Shown here one piece after another: positions 1 through 9,407 of a stretch of DNA of 64,000 bases. Under the pieces are notes generated by a model that made no database searches, was not told where the DNA came from, and saw nothing but the letters and a program-made list of their open reading frames with translations. The stretch is from contig NZ_BAABJI010000002.1 in NCBI RefSeq assembly GCF_039543225.1, forward strand, positions 1,488,001 to 1,552,000. Direction: 5' to 3'. The position numbers were made by a program, and so were the translations under genes. The stretch comes from Mucilaginibacter defluvii (GTDB taxonomy: Bacteria > Bacteroidota > Bacteroidia > Sphingobacteriales > Sphingobacteriaceae). The number at the start of each line of letters is the position of its first letter. The stretch's first letter is position 1.

Positions 1-152
1 TCGACGGTCTTTTGATTGAACTCGTGGCTTAAGCCTAATCTGAACTCCGGCGTTTTAGCTTCCATTTCCTTGTCAAGTTCCGCATTTACTTTTTCTCCAA
101 AACCGAGATTCAAAAGACTTTTTTTCAGGAATTCTGAATTTTGTGTGTTCAT
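1..152 (-). CDS. Conserved ICE-associated hypothetical protein, N-terminal part only
   Basis: The reading frame starts with ATG at 152 and runs off the left edge, giving about 50 residues beginning MNTQNSEFLKKSLLNLGFGE. The N-terminus (FLKKSLLNLGFGE, then an acidic/Lys segment and PEFRLGL) resembles a hypothetical protein commonly found next to tra genes in Bacteroidota ICEs, but I do not know a function. It lies 34 bp downstream of traN on the same strand, so it may be in the transfer operon. Only the first part is visible, so domains and length cannot be judged. Confidence 0.6.
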   Translation of the reverse strand, partial: MNTQNSEFLKKSLLNLGFGEKVNAELDKEMEAKTPEFRLGLSHEFNQKTV

Positions 153-186
153 AACTGTATGAATTAAATGGTTAATTAAATGATTG

Positions 187-1005
187 TTAATTAGCGGCAA
201 GCGTCAGCGCAGCCCGTGTTGGTACAGGAAGGACTTTGATGTCGTTCAGATCGTCCTGCCTGATCTGTAAATAAAGATGCCGGTTACCCGAACGCTCGTA
301 AACTTCGATGAATAAGGCCTCGTCGTCTGAGAGAGAAAACCGTTTAAAGGCAAACACCTTGGCAACTTCATGGTCTTTCGTCACGGCTGTACGATTTCGT
401 AACGTGCTGTAAAGCGGCACGATCTCTTGTTCATGAGTTGCCATTCGGTCTACGGTTTTGCGGTCACGGATATAGAAACGGACAAAATCAATCCCGTAAG
501 GCAAGTTTGAATGATTACGCAGATCAAGCCGCAAATAGATCCGGTTACCCGCAAGTGAAACTTTGTTGATCCAGGCCTTGATACCGCCCGTTTTCTCATG
601 GGTTGCGACGTTAGCACGTTTTCCTGATGCTAATTGCTGCGCGATAATCTCTTCGGTATTTTCCGGCTCGTTATTTACAACGGCACGAACAAGCGTAGTA
701 CCATAATCAATCCGTCGCCCTGCTCGTCCATAAGAATAAGCTACCGGAATGCTATAGACCTTTTTGGTGCTTTGATCCTGAACACGGAGTGTACCAAATT
801 TGCTATTTGAGGTTACCGCTTTGATCGTCAGCACCCCATTGCCTTTGTCAGTTACCACATACTTGCTGTTTTGGCTGCCGAGCACTTTAACCAGCCTTGG
901 AAAAAATAATGCGGTAGCTTTGTCTTGGCTTACATAAGCAGTATCCTGCGCAAACGCTATCTTCACTATCAACGCAAGGAAAAATATGACTGTTAGTGTT
1001 TTCAT
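187..1005 (-). CDS. traN: Conjugative transposon protein TraN (VirB9-like)
   Basis: 272 residues with a Sec signal peptide (MKTLTVIFFLALIVKIAFAQ). It is the expected TraN/DUF4138 protein of CTnDOT-type elements, a secreted periplasmic part of the mating-pore core comparable to VirB9. The body is beta-rich, with a Lys/Arg-rich middle and the segment GIKAWINKVSLAGNRIYLRLDLRNHSNL read in part as KVSLAGNRIYLRLDL, typical of the family. It sits 9 bp downstream of traM, in the conserved M-N order. The assignment rests on family resemblance plus position. Confidence 0.85.
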   Translation of the reverse strand: MKTLTVIFFLALIVKIAFAQDTAYVSQDKATALFFPRLVKVLGSQNSKYVVTDKGNGVLTIKAVTSNSKFGTLRVQDQSTKKVYSIPVAYSYGRAGRRIDYGTTLVRAVVNNEPENTEEIIAQQLASGKRANVATHEKTGGIKAWINKVSLAGNRIYLRLDLRNHSNLPYGIDFVRFYIRDRKTVDRMATHEQEIVPLYSTLRNRTAVTKDHEVAKVFAFKRFSLSDDEALFIEVYERSGNRHLYLQIRQDDLNDIKVLPVPTRAALTLAAN

Positions 1006-1014
1006 ATCACCTCC

Positions 1015-2253
1015 TTAATTATCCCGGTCATTACTGTCTTTAAGCAGAACTTCATACCCGGCTTTAACTTTAACCTTGATCTGTTTCACTTTTCTGCCGA
1101 ATAGCCCCTTGGCAGCTTCAATACCTGCCCCGGCTGCTTGTGCGCCTAAAGACTGATCCATGGTCATCAGCTGCATGGAACTTACGGCGTTGCCCATCCC
1201 GTTCTTAGCAGCATCACGGCTGATGGAACCGGGTACATACAAGCCTTCGAGGCCATCCAGATCATACACGGTCAAGGCGACTGGCAAGATGTTATTCAGG
1301 TAGCGTATGCTTGCGATCTTAATGTCCAGTCGTTCGTTATTCAAAGCACAAGTGCCATAAACAAAGCTGCCTTTGGGAATCATTTTACCTTTAACATAAA
1401 TCCCGTCTACCAGCCGCAGTTTAACTACCGCACCGCTAACCAGCGTTTGATCTTCGTGAATGACGGCCTGGATGGTATTCCCTTCCGCATTTTCACCCTG
1501 AGCAGTTTTGTTGCTCGCATACCTAACGTTGGACCCTTCACCATATTCGTCGGTGTCGTCGCTTACGGCAGTTACCGCATAGACACGGTTACGATTTTTC
1601 AGGGAGCGGGCGCGAAGGATGTTATCGGAGTTGCCGGGATTTTGAATATCATTGATCTGCTGAAGCATGCGGCTGAGCTGCTTCATTTCCGGATCTTCGC
1701 CGTTGCCGCTGTTCATAGCAGCCATCATCATTTGCAATCGCTTAACCTCTGTACCCGAATTTGACTGCGGCTGATAACCGCCCGTTTGTACCGGTGACGA
1801 AGACTGATTGAGCTGCGTATTGATCTGTGCAAGTTTGGCCTGAATTTTGGCTTCATTAGGATCAATCGACGTTAGTTCGCCTGATAAAGAAGGGGTGTTT
1901 TGCAGTTCACCTTGTGAAGCCTGCTGTTCAGCAAAGCCCATCGAACTAACGAAGTTTTGGCTTACGCTGCCCGCAGCGGAACTGTCCAAGTTCTTCGCAG
2001 ATGTTTGATAGACACCCATTTTATCCTGATCACTACCATTTTTAAATTGAGCTTGAGGTAAAGTAGTATTCAGCCCTTTGACCGCCGCTTGTTCGCCGGT
2101 CATACGGCTACTGTTCCGTCCGCCACCCAACGCCCAAAAGGCCATCGTTAGAAAAGGAAAGATCAATACCGGTATCATCATTAAAAATTTACGCTCTTTC
2201 AGAAATTCGGGAGCGTGGGCAAGCGGATTGCCTGGTTTCTGTGTTGCTTCCAT
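1015..2253 (-). CDS. traM: Conjugative transposon protein TraM (VirB10-like)
   Basis: 412 residues. A short cytoplasmic N-terminus (about 1-22) is followed by one membrane segment (about 23-43, FLMMIPVLIFPFLTMAFWAL), a long Gln/Ser/Asn-rich low-complexity linker (about 45-215), and a C-terminal beta domain (about 250-400). This is the architecture of VirB10/TraM scaffold proteins that span the periplasm. The C-terminal domain contains the segment LVSGAVVKLRLVDGIYVKGK, typical of conjugative transposon TraM. It lies between the traL-like gene and traN. Confidence 0.88.
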   Translation of the reverse strand: MEATQKPGNPLAHAPEFLKERKFLMMIPVLIFPFLTMAFWALGGGRNSSRMTGEQAAVKGLNTTLPQAQFKNGSDQDKMGVYQTSAKNLDSSAAGSVSQNFVSSMGFAEQQASQGELQNTPSLSGELTSIDPNEAKIQAKLAQINTQLNQSSSPVQTGGYQPQSNSGTEVKRLQMMMAAMNSGNGEDPEMKQLSRMLQQINDIQNPGNSDNILRARSLKNRNRVYAVTAVSDDTDEYGEGSNVRYASNKTAQGENAEGNTIQAVIHEDQTLVSGAVVKLRLVDGIYVKGKMIPKGSFVYGTCALNNERLDIKIASIRYLNNILPVALTVYDLDGLEGLYVPGSISRDAAKNGMGNAVSSMQLMTMDQSLGAQAAGAGIEAAKGLFGRKVKQIKVKVKAGYEVLLKDSNDRDN

Positions 2254-2260
2254 GATCTAA

Positions 2261-2596
2261 TCATTTTTTGGTTAATGAATCTTTTAATTGTGCATCCTTT
2301 CTTCCAGAGAAATTGACGTCGGATGCCATGCCGATATGTGTTGCAGGTTTATAGGATTGATGAATGGCAGGTATCGTATAAGAGTTGGTAAATAGCCCGG
2401 CTAAAAGGATGGCTATTGTGATGGCCATGATACTCAATAGCACGAGCTTTTGCTTACGAGCGCTGTAGGCATTGAACCGCCCAGCGATTGCTGTTGCTAT
2501 TTTAGCTTGAGCGCTTAATATAAAGGCTGAGAACGCTTGCGCTATTTTGTCATTCATCGCGATGGATGAGCTGTTATCATTACTGCGTGTTTTCAT
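2261..2596 (-). CDS. traL: Small TraL-like membrane protein
   Basis: 111 residues from the ATG at 2596. An upstream in-frame start would overlap traK, whereas 2596 abuts the traK stop at 2599, so it is preferred. One transmembrane segment lies near residues 50-70 (KLVLLSIMAITIAILLAGLF). The amino end is Ser/Asn-rich and the carboxyl end is a short periplasmic Lys-rich tail. By position (between traK and traM) it corresponds to TraL of CTnDOT-type systems, but the sequence itself is not distinctive. Confidence 0.65.
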   Translation of the reverse strand: MKTRSNDNSSSIAMNDKIAQAFSAFILSAQAKIATAIAGRFNAYSARKQKLVLLSIMAITIAILLAGLFTNSYTIPAIHQSYKPATHIGMASDVNFSGRKDAQLKDSLTKK

Positions 2597-2598
2597 GG

Positions 2599-3216
2599 CT
2601 ATTGATGTTGAAGAGTGGTATCCCTGTTGGCTAACGTTTCCCAATGCTGTATCAGGAATCCATGAGGGTTATTATCTGAACGTGCCACATTTCGGAGATA
2701 ACCCTGGGTAACGAGACTGCGATTGATCGTAGATGTAGCGCGGATCAGCTTTTGCGTAGCAAAGCATTTGAAGTAATAAGGATACTGATCGATGTCGAGT
2801 TGAACACTGTCCACCACAACCTGCTGGCTGATATTACCAGAAATCAGGTTGTTATAGTAGCTTTTTTCCTTGAGATCGTTGTACTGATTTTTGGCGCTTT
2901 CATCGGCCAGGTACAATGCTTTTCCGATATTCGCATTGATGACCTTTTCATCAGGGTCAAGTGTGAAAAAGTAGTGGTGGAACATTTTGATGTGATCCCG
3001 TGCTTCTACCGGGATATTATCTTTCCGGTCTGCGGCAAAGGCTTCTAAAGCTTTACCATTCGCTAATACGTAGATGTGCCTGCCGGCCAGGTCTGCTGCC
3101 TGGTAACTTTTATAAAGTGCAAAACAGGAGATGATCGTACAGGCGGCTATCAGGAAGTAACTAAAAAGCTTCACATGCCGGAAGGCCGTTTCAATATTTT
3201 TGAGGTGTGTAAACAT
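2599..3216 (-). CDS. traK: Conjugative transposon protein TraK (VirB8-like)
   Basis: 205 residues with one N-terminal transmembrane helix (about 18-38, LFSYFLIAACTIISCFALYK) and a periplasmic domain, as in TraK/VirB8 proteins, which help assemble the type IV mating pore. The family-typical segment GRHIYVLANGKALEAFAADR is present near residues 45-65. It is followed directly by the traL-like gene and preceded by traJ (26-bp gap), the conserved J-K order. Confidence 0.87.
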   Translation of the reverse strand: MFTHLKNIETAFRHVKLFSYFLIAACTIISCFALYKSYQAADLAGRHIYVLANGKALEAFAADRKDNIPVEARDHIKMFHHYFFTLDPDEKVINANIGKALYLADESAKNQYNDLKEKSYYNNLISGNISQQVVVDSVQLDIDQYPYYFKCFATQKLIRATSTINRSLVTQGYLRNVARSDNNPHGFLIQHWETLANRDTTLQHQ

Positions 3217-3242
3217 AGCTTTTAAAATTTATCGTGAACTAC

Positions 3243-4445
3243 TTAATTACCATTGATTCGAGCAGCCTGATGGTTAGCTGGCTGTGATTTTGATTCCTGG
3301 CCCGCACTGTTCCAGCCGCTCATAAAATCGCCCGGTGCATTGCTCAAATTAACTGCACCGTTGACCATCCGTTCGCCTGTTTGAGAACCAGCCGCCATAG
3401 TGGTATTGGAACTGCTGATGACCAGTGCATTCACTTTCTGTAGCAACCCATGGCCGCTACCTGTATTGACAATGTAATTGGCTACGCTGGGAACGGTGAA
3501 GTAGCCTATGATCCCGATGATCAGGAAGATCAGGTATGCGGTGTCTGTTGAACTGAAAAAGGTATCACCGGCTGACTGTACCTGTGAAATATCCAGCTTA
3601 AGCATATTTTCCTGCACTTTGCCGATAATGGCACCGAATATATTTGCCACCGGTAACCATAGGAATACATTGATGTATTTAGCCAGCCAGACCGTTAATG
3701 TGCTTTGAAAACCGTCAAAAACAGCGAGCCCGAAAACTATTGGCCCGAGGATAGCCAGAATGATCAGGTAAAACGTACGAATGGTGTTGATACATAATGC
3801 GGCGGCTTCGTAAAGCACCTGTAATACTTCACTCATCCACTGTTTGACTGTATTGCGAAAATTGTAAGACGCCTTGGCCATAGCGAATTTCATATCATTG
3901 CCGACGCTTGCTAATACACCTTCATTTGCTCCAGTAGGATCATCAGGATGGGTGTACTTATACCATTTATCCCGATCTCCATCACCATCTGTACCGACAT
4001 ACATTTGCCAGGTATCTGTCTTTTCAACGGCTTCCTGCTTGGCTTTTAACAAGGCTGCAATTGCAGCATCAGAGTTCTGTACCATACCGCCGGTTGCGTT
4101 TACGGTAGGCTGCATAATGCCGTTGATGATCGCAATGACCGTGGGAAACAACAGGATTGCCAGGCCAAGTGCAAAAGGGCGCATCAGCGGGTAAAAATCT
4201 ATAGGTTCAGCCGCCGCAATTTGCCGCCAAACGCGGCTGCCGATATACCACAATGCGCCGAATCCCGCGATTGCCCTGCCTACGCCGATCAAACCGCTGC
4301 ACATGGGCAGCATATCATTGTAAACGCCGTTCAATGTTCCCTGCAATCCCTGGATGTTATCTGCAAGTCCGGCCGCGCTGGAAAATAAAGGGAAAAAGAT
4401 TCCCGTTACCGCAATGAATGCGGTTAAAAAAGATGCCTTTTTCAT
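3243..4445 (-). CDS. traJ: Conjugative transposon protein TraJ (VirB6/TrbL-like)
   Basis: 400 residues with a signal sequence or first TM (about 1-24) and several further membrane segments (about 55-75, 90-110, 215-245, 250-275, 305-330). This is the polytopic inner-membrane channel component of the mating pore. The segments LGLAILLFPTVIAIINGIM and IGIIGYFTVPSVANYIV are typical of Bacteroidota TraJ. The C-terminal tail is Gly/Asn/Ser-rich and probably disordered. It lies 11 bp downstream of the last TraI-like paralogue. Confidence 0.9.
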   Translation of the reverse strand: MKKASFLTAFIAVTGIFFPLFSSAAGLADNIQGLQGTLNGVYNDMLPMCSGLIGVGRAIAGFGALWYIGSRVWRQIAAAEPIDFYPLMRPFALGLAILLFPTVIAIINGIMQPTVNATGGMVQNSDAAIAALLKAKQEAVEKTDTWQMYVGTDGDGDRDKWYKYTHPDDPTGANEGVLASVGNDMKFAMAKASYNFRNTVKQWMSEVLQVLYEAAALCINTIRTFYLIILAILGPIVFGLAVFDGFQSTLTVWLAKYINVFLWLPVANIFGAIIGKVQENMLKLDISQVQSAGDTFFSSTDTAYLIFLIIGIIGYFTVPSVANYIVNTGSGHGLLQKVNALVISSSNTTMAAGSQTGERMVNGAVNLSNAPGDFMSGWNSAGQESKSQPANHQAARINGN

Positions 4446-4455
4446 AATAATTGAA

Positions 4456-5103
4456 TTAGTGATTTATCCCGTAAAGCTTTTTTAATGAGATCGCATCGCC
4501 GGTTTCCTTCGTTCGCTGCAAACTGAGCATAACACCGTTGCGGTTGAAGTATCGTAAAAACTGAAGCTTATCCGTCGAGTTTGCATATATACGGTCTATC
4601 GCTCTGATCCTTTCGTCATCGGTCATCCTCAATTTAGAAGCGGTCAGAACATTAGTTAGCTCATTAATATTGTCAAGGCTTTGCTTTACCAGACCACTAT
4701 ACACCTTACCCATGTAGTCCAGTTCGCCTGCGGAAAACGATCCACTTTGTTTAAAGCGTGTAAATGCCTTTTTGTATTCACTAAGCAGATTGGCCTGCTG
4801 AGAGATAATCTCAGCAACTCTGCCGTAGTTCTTGACAGCCGGACTGATCTGAAGCAAGCCGTTTAGATACACATCATGCAGACTGAAGTTTCCTTGGGAT
4901 AGCGATGATATCGTGGTGTAGCCCTTTTGATAGATCTGATATCCCGTCTTCATATCTGAAAGGATGCTCTTCAGCTGGGTAAGCTTTTCTATGTTCAATA
5001 ACAACTGCTGTAATTCCTGGCCCTGCGCCTTACATACCTGAGTATGCGAGATAATTGCTACAGTAAATCCTGTCAATAAGAATGCTTTAATGTGCTTTTT
5101 CAT
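4456..5103 (-). CDS. TraI/VirB5-like secreted protein, third tandem paralogue
   Basis: 215 residues from the ATG at 5103, which opens a good signal peptide (MKKHIKAFLLTGFTVAIISH then KAQ). The longer in-frame start would overlap the upstream gene and hide the signal. The mature part is mostly alpha-helical. It shares with its two upstream neighbours a C-terminal pattern: (T/S)xMTDDERI, then about 18-20 residues, then aromatic-rich helix, ending LKKLYGINH. By operon position just before traJ it occupies the TraI slot, a VirB5-like minor pilus component. The function is inferred. Confidence 0.7.
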   Translation of the reverse strand: MKKHIKAFLLTGFTVAIISHTQVCKAQGQELQQLLLNIEKLTQLKSILSDMKTGYQIYQKGYTTISSLSQGNFSLHDVYLNGLLQISPAVKNYGRVAEIISQQANLLSEYKKAFTRFKQSGSFSAGELDYMGKVYSGLVKQSLDNINELTNVLTASKLRMTDDERIRAIDRIYANSTDKLQFLRYFNRNGVMLSLQRTKETGDAISLKKLYGINH

Positions 5104-5113
5104 ACCCTTGATG

Positions 5114-5806
5114 TTATCGAATACCAAATATGTATTTGCTGGTTTCCAGATTGGTGTTTTCTTGCTGCTTCTGAAGTCCATAAACCTTGACCTTGCCTGC
5201 GAAGTCGGCAATAAACCGGTAATTGCTCTGCATCGCCAGGTGAATGCTGTTCAATCGTTTAATGCGTTCATCATCAGTCATGGTCAGTTTACCGTTTGTA
5301 AGAAGAATTTGCAGCGCGGTGATCTGTTCATCGCAGTCCGCAAGCAACGCTTGTTTGACTCTACCTACGTAATGCTTTTCCTTCGTTGACAGGTAGGTTA
5401 CCTGATCGAGACCGTTCACTGATCTTAGAATATCTCTTTGCCACGTTAGAATATCATTTACCTGCGGGTGATTCTTTACTACTGCATTGACGGATTTTAA
5501 CTTAATGTAGTAGGACGTGTGCAAACTGAACTCTTCTTCTAATGACCCGGTGATATAACCTAAACCTCCGTTAGCAATTTTGTAACCTTGCTTCAAATAG
5601 CCGGAGTAAACCTGTAAAGCTGCTATTTGCTGAAGCAGGTATTTCTTTTGAGTTTTCTTTTGGGAAAACCATTCAGCAAAGGTCTGCGCATGTGCTTGTG
5701 AAACCCATAAAGAAGCGGCGGCGGTCACCAGCGCATAGGCTAACAATGCCTTGCTCTTCCGGCTGATATCATCAGCCCGGCGCTTTAACTGGTTAATTGA
5801 TTCCAT
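5114..5806 (-). CDS. TraI/VirB5-like secreted protein, second tandem paralogue
   Basis: 230 residues from the ATG at 5806, overlapping the end of the previous gene by 14 bp, which suggests translational coupling. A longer in-frame start at 5842 exists but adds only residues inside the upstream gene. A hydrophobic helix (about 22-40, ALLAYALVTAAASLWVSQAHA) is a signal peptide preceded by a basic stretch. The C-terminal half carries LTMTDDERIKRLNSI and ends TSKYIFGIR, matching the two neighbours. It is a probable periplasmic pilus-associated protein, inferred from position. Confidence 0.7.
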   Translation of the reverse strand: MESINQLKRRADDISRKSKALLAYALVTAAASLWVSQAHAQTFAEWFSQKKTQKKYLLQQIAALQVYSGYLKQGYKIANGGLGYITGSLEEEFSLHTSYYIKLKSVNAVVKNHPQVNDILTWQRDILRSVNGLDQVTYLSTKEKHYVGRVKQALLADCDEQITALQILLTNGKLTMTDDERIKRLNSIHLAMQSNYRFIADFAGKVKVYGLQKQQENTNLETSKYIFGIR

Positions 5807-6476
5807 ACAACTCCTTGATTGATTTCGTATCTGCAAAGTCACGGCTTCGTTGTAAACAGATCCGAACGTTTTGATTGTTGAATTGCTGCAAGTCGTTGTA
5901 ATTTATATCCAACTGGTCGCTTGCATGATTAATGAGTTCCAGCCGTTCAGCATCGGACATTTGTGTTTTGAAGCTATTGATAACCAATAAGATCTGGTCA
6001 AGGTTCTGAACGCTGGCGTCTAAGATCCCGCTGTAAACCTTCTGCATGTAATTGATCTCTTCCGGACTGAAGTGGTTGTCTTTTTGAAACAGTCCCCAAG
6101 CCCGCTTGTACTGACCGACCAAAGCGGCCTGTTTCAAAGTAACATCTTTGATCCGCTGGTAATAAGCAATGGTGGATTTGACCTTCCATAACTCTGTATA
6201 GTAGCCGCTGTACAATTGCTTTTGGTTTTCTGTCCAGCCGGATATCTCCGTAAGTTTAACTTTAGATAGCTCGTTTTCTAACACTTTCTGTGCATTCTGC
6301 AACCAAATGGTCTTGTTCTGCATCCGCTGCACTTTAAGGTCAATGGCCTTGATCACTTTTTTAACAGTAAGCTTGATCACTTCTGCTACCACAAACTGCG
6401 CATTAGCTTTTGGGGCTGTGAACAATAACATTATCAGGGCGATCAATATCGCTGGTCTTACCTTAAAATTTTTCAT
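5793..6476 (-). CDS. traI: TraI/VirB5-like secreted protein, first tandem paralogue
   Basis: 227 residues with a signal peptide (MKNFKVRPAILIALIMLLFT then APKANA). The mature protein is helical, includes FSPEEINYMQKVYSGILD near residue 135 (compare FSAGELDYMGKVYSGLVK in the third paralogue), then TQMSDAERLELIN and a terminal SIKELYGIN. The shared motifs show the three genes are a tandem family. Of the three this is nearest in position to TraI of CTnDOT systems (VirB5-like). The gene symbol is positional and tentative. Confidence 0.7.
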   Translation of the reverse strand: MKNFKVRPAILIALIMLLFTAPKANAQFVVAEVIKLTVKKVIKAIDLKVQRMQNKTIWLQNAQKVLENELSKVKLTEISGWTENQKQLYSGYYTELWKVKSTIAYYQRIKDVTLKQAALVGQYKRAWGLFQKDNHFSPEEINYMQKVYSGILDASVQNLDQILLVINSFKTQMSDAERLELINHASDQLDINYNDLQQFNNQNVRICLQRSRDFADTKSIKELYGIN

Positions 6477-6533
6477 AAAAAGTCCCCCTTACCCTCATTT
6501 TGAGAGTTTAATCTGTATCACGAAAATTGTCTT

Positions 6534-6902
6534 TTACTTAATTTTCGAGTATGATGTTCTCTTAAGATTTATAGACTTACCATCCTGTTCGACAGAGATT
6601 TGTCGGCCTAACTCTGTTTCTGATAAAAGCATTTTCTCCTGGTCAAATTGAGCAGGCCACTTTTCAGATTGGAATTCCTTTGACATAGTTGAGCCGTTTC
6701 TTATTTTTTGGAAACCGGTTTTACGTTCAACCTCGTAGTTAGTGGCTGCTTTCTTTGATATAATAAGAGTATCAAACGCAATACTGTATTCACTTTGAGA
6801 TTTATTTACATATACACCAGAAATATCATGTTCGGGATGATTACTGTTACACCCCAATATGTAAAAACTGAGGATACAGATGCACACAATTAATGCTTTC
6901 AT
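6534..6902 (-). CDS. Small lipoprotein within the transfer operon
   Basis: 122 residues. The N-terminus MKALIVCICILSFYILGC is a lipoprotein signal peptide with lipobox ILGC. The remainder is a compact beta-rich domain (GVYVNKSQSEYSIAFDTLII ... SINLKRTSY) resembling small secreted domains whose function I do not recognise. It lies between traG and the TraI-like genes, where CTnDOT-like elements often carry small accessory genes. It could be a mating-pore accessory or an entry-exclusion type lipoprotein; the sequence does not decide this. Confidence 0.7.
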   Translation of the reverse strand: MKALIVCICILSFYILGCNSNHPEHDISGVYVNKSQSEYSIAFDTLIISKKAATNYEVERKTGFQKIRNGSTMSKEFQSEKWPAQFDQEKMLLSETELGRQISVEQDGKSINLKRTSYSKIK

Positions 6903-6917
6903 AATGATATAATTTAA

Positions 6918-9407
6918 TTAAGCTGCTTTTTCTAATTCTTCCTGAACAATAGCCGCAATGCCTCGCTGAATACTTCCATACTTTTTAGCATATTCCTGGA
7001 CACGAGCTTTTTCAGCTGATTCCGTCGTATAAGTCCAGTATTCCTCTCGGCTTACCTCTGTCCGGTAGACTTTTGATAATTGTCCGTTTAGGCTGATGAA
7101 TACCTCCTTGTATTTCAGCTTTTCATCGTTGTTCCGATTCATGCTCATGATCAGTGCCGTTTCCTTATCCGTGATGCCTAAAAGCTGCTGGATTTTCGGA
7201 AAGTCATTCTGATACTTGCGCTGATCAAGCAAAATTTTACAGTCGCTGTTATTGATGATAGCCTGCTTAACCACCGGAGAACTGATAATATCTTCAATAT
7301 CCTGGGTAACCACCAAGGCTTCGCCAAAATATTTACGGACCGTTTTAAATAAGTATTTGATGTACTCTGCCATGCCTTCACGCGCAATGGCTTTCCAGGC
7401 TTCCTCGATCAGGATCATCTTCCGGGTAGCCTTGCTCAGTTTGCGCATTTTGGACACAAAGGTTTCCATGATGATCAGTGTGACTACCGGAAAAAGAATG
7501 GGATGATCTTTGATATTATCTAATTCGAAAACAATGAAACGACGGTGCAATAAGTCGAGGTTTTCCCTTGCATTTAACAGGTAAGCGTACTCACCACCTT
7601 TGTAATATGGCTTTAATACGAACAGCATGTTATCAATATCAAAACGCTCATCTTTGACTTTTGATTGTTTCATGGTCTCATAAAACTCTCCAGCAAGAAA
7701 ATCATAGAAGCTATCGAAGCAAGGAAAAATATCAGGGTTTACCTTAAGCTTTTCATAATAGTGGTACAAAGCATCGGAAATAGCAATGTATTCTGAACGT
7801 TGTACCCCTTCATCTTCCTTCTTCCACAATGCCAGGATCATGGCTTTAATGCTTTCCTTTTTTTCCGTATCCAGGTAGTCTCCTTGAGCGATATAAAAGG
7901 GATTGAAGCTAATCGGATTGTCTTCTGAATAAGTAAAGTAATAGCCTCCAACGAACTCACAAAGTCCCTGGTAACTATGTCCGACATCGACCAATACAAT
8001 GTGAGCGCCCTGTTCAAAGTAGCTTCGTAAAAGATGATTGGTGAAAAAGGACTTACCGCTGCCGGAAGGCCCTAAAATAAATTTATTCCGGTTAGTCGTT
8101 ATGCCCTTCTCCATCGGTTCATCACTGATGTCCACATGGACAGGTTTTCCTGACAAACGATCACCCAGCCTGAGCCCGCAGGCACTCAAGCTCGACTGGT
8201 AGTTTGTTTCGAGATTCAAAAAGCAAGTCGCCTGTTCAACAAAGGTATCAAAGGTATCATTCATCGGGAATGTAGCTTCATTACCTGGTAATCCTGACCA
8301 CCATATTTGCGGCGCTCCGTCAGTTTCCTGTTTAGGCTGCGCATCCATTTGAGCTAAAGCTGAACTTACTTTATTTTTCAGGTCTTTGAGTTCGGCGCGG
8401 TCGCTTGTCCAGGCCATCACATTGAAGTGTGCTTTAACCGGCAGCCGCTGCTGACTAATTGCTTCATTCAAAAATTCGTGGGTAGCATCGCGGCTGATCG
8501 CATTTTCCCGAGAATAAGCAGATAACGATTGTAAGCGGAGTTTTTTGGCTTCCAGCTTCTTTAAAGTTTGCTGGCTGTCCTCAATGAATATGTACTGGTT
8601 GTACACGTGATTGCATCTTAATAAAGTGCCAACAGGCGAAGCGAATCCTGTGCTGAATTTAGTTTTGTCTGTGCTATACTTATCGAATGTAATCCTCGGG
8701 CCACAAAGTGGCGGCAGGTCTTCTGCATCACTTAATGTAAAAAGCTGGCAATGATCATTACCAATGCGGATCTCGTCCTGGATGTGAATATCCTTCAATA
8801 AAGTGTTGCTGTTCTTGTTGAGCAGAAAGCAATACTGTTCCAGTATTCCGGCTGTCTTAGGCGTGCCGGCCAGTCCGTCGTCATCGATACGCCGCAAAGC
8901 AATCAATCCGCTGTCTTCCAGAACTTTGACGAACTGCCCAGCATTATCTAAAAAGTCCCGAAACAGCTCTTCAGATGTGGTTTGAGAAGGAACGATTCGC
9001 TTGCGCATCAATGTACTTACTGCGCTCGAATACTGTTTGAATTTTTCCGGCTTCTTGGTCAGAAATATGTGGCAATGATGATGCAAGTATGGGCGCTCAT
9101 GAAAGTGCTTTTCACTGGAATGCGAAAGGAAAGTTTTTACCTGCGTTTCTCCATTCTCCTGAAACATGGCCTTATACTGCTCTCTTAAAAACCAGTCCTG
9201 CTTATGGAAGATAGTATTTTTGGGCAAGAGTTTTAACGCTTTGATCCAGGCTTCATGAAAGCTGTGGTATTCGTCATTGGACATAGTGAAAATTTCCGGC
9301 AGGTAAACTTCATAACCAATGGTCAGGTCACCCTGCGCTGAAAGCATACAATCATGCTCCACCTTATATACAGGAAATACCTGTTCTGCTTTGCTGTGTG
9401 ATTTCAT
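6918..9407 (-). CDS. traG: TraG conjugation ATPase (VirB4 family)
   Basis: 829 residues. The N-terminal half is the TraG/VirB4 N-terminal domain. The Walker A motif LGPSGSGKSFF lies near residue 445, and the Walker B-like segment MILIEEAWKAI is near residue 665, followed by TQDIEDI. It is the cytoplasmic ATPase that powers the type IV mating pore. Full length for Bacteroidota TraG. Its start overlaps the traF stop by 4 bp (ATGA), indicating translational coupling. Confidence 0.95.
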   Translation of the reverse strand: MKSHSKAEQVFPVYKVEHDCMLSAQGDLTIGYEVYLPEIFTMSNDEYHSFHEAWIKALKLLPKNTIFHKQDWFLREQYKAMFQENGETQVKTFLSHSSEKHFHERPYLHHHCHIFLTKKPEKFKQYSSAVSTLMRKRIVPSQTTSEELFRDFLDNAGQFVKVLEDSGLIALRRIDDDGLAGTPKTAGILEQYCFLLNKNSNTLLKDIHIQDEIRIGNDHCQLFTLSDAEDLPPLCGPRITFDKYSTDKTKFSTGFASPVGTLLRCNHVYNQYIFIEDSQQTLKKLEAKKLRLQSLSAYSRENAISRDATHEFLNEAISQQRLPVKAHFNVMAWTSDRAELKDLKNKVSSALAQMDAQPKQETDGAPQIWWSGLPGNEATFPMNDTFDTFVEQATCFLNLETNYQSSLSACGLRLGDRLSGKPVHVDISDEPMEKGITTNRNKFILGPSGSGKSFFTNHLLRSYFEQGAHIVLVDVGHSYQGLCEFVGGYYFTYSEDNPISFNPFYIAQGDYLDTEKKESIKAMILALWKKEDEGVQRSEYIAISDALYHYYEKLKVNPDIFPCFDSFYDFLAGEFYETMKQSKVKDERFDIDNMLFVLKPYYKGGEYAYLLNARENLDLLHRRFIVFELDNIKDHPILFPVVTLIIMETFVSKMRKLSKATRKMILIEEAWKAIAREGMAEYIKYLFKTVRKYFGEALVVTQDIEDIISSPVVKQAIINNSDCKILLDQRKYQNDFPKIQQLLGITDKETALIMSMNRNNDEKLKYKEVFISLNGQLSKVYRTEVSREEYWTYTTESAEKARVQEYAKKYGSIQRGIAAIVQEELEKAA

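Noticed and set aside
2752..3048. Plus-strand reading frame of 98 codons inside traK
   Set aside because: Antisense shadow of traK; no start context or family resemblance.
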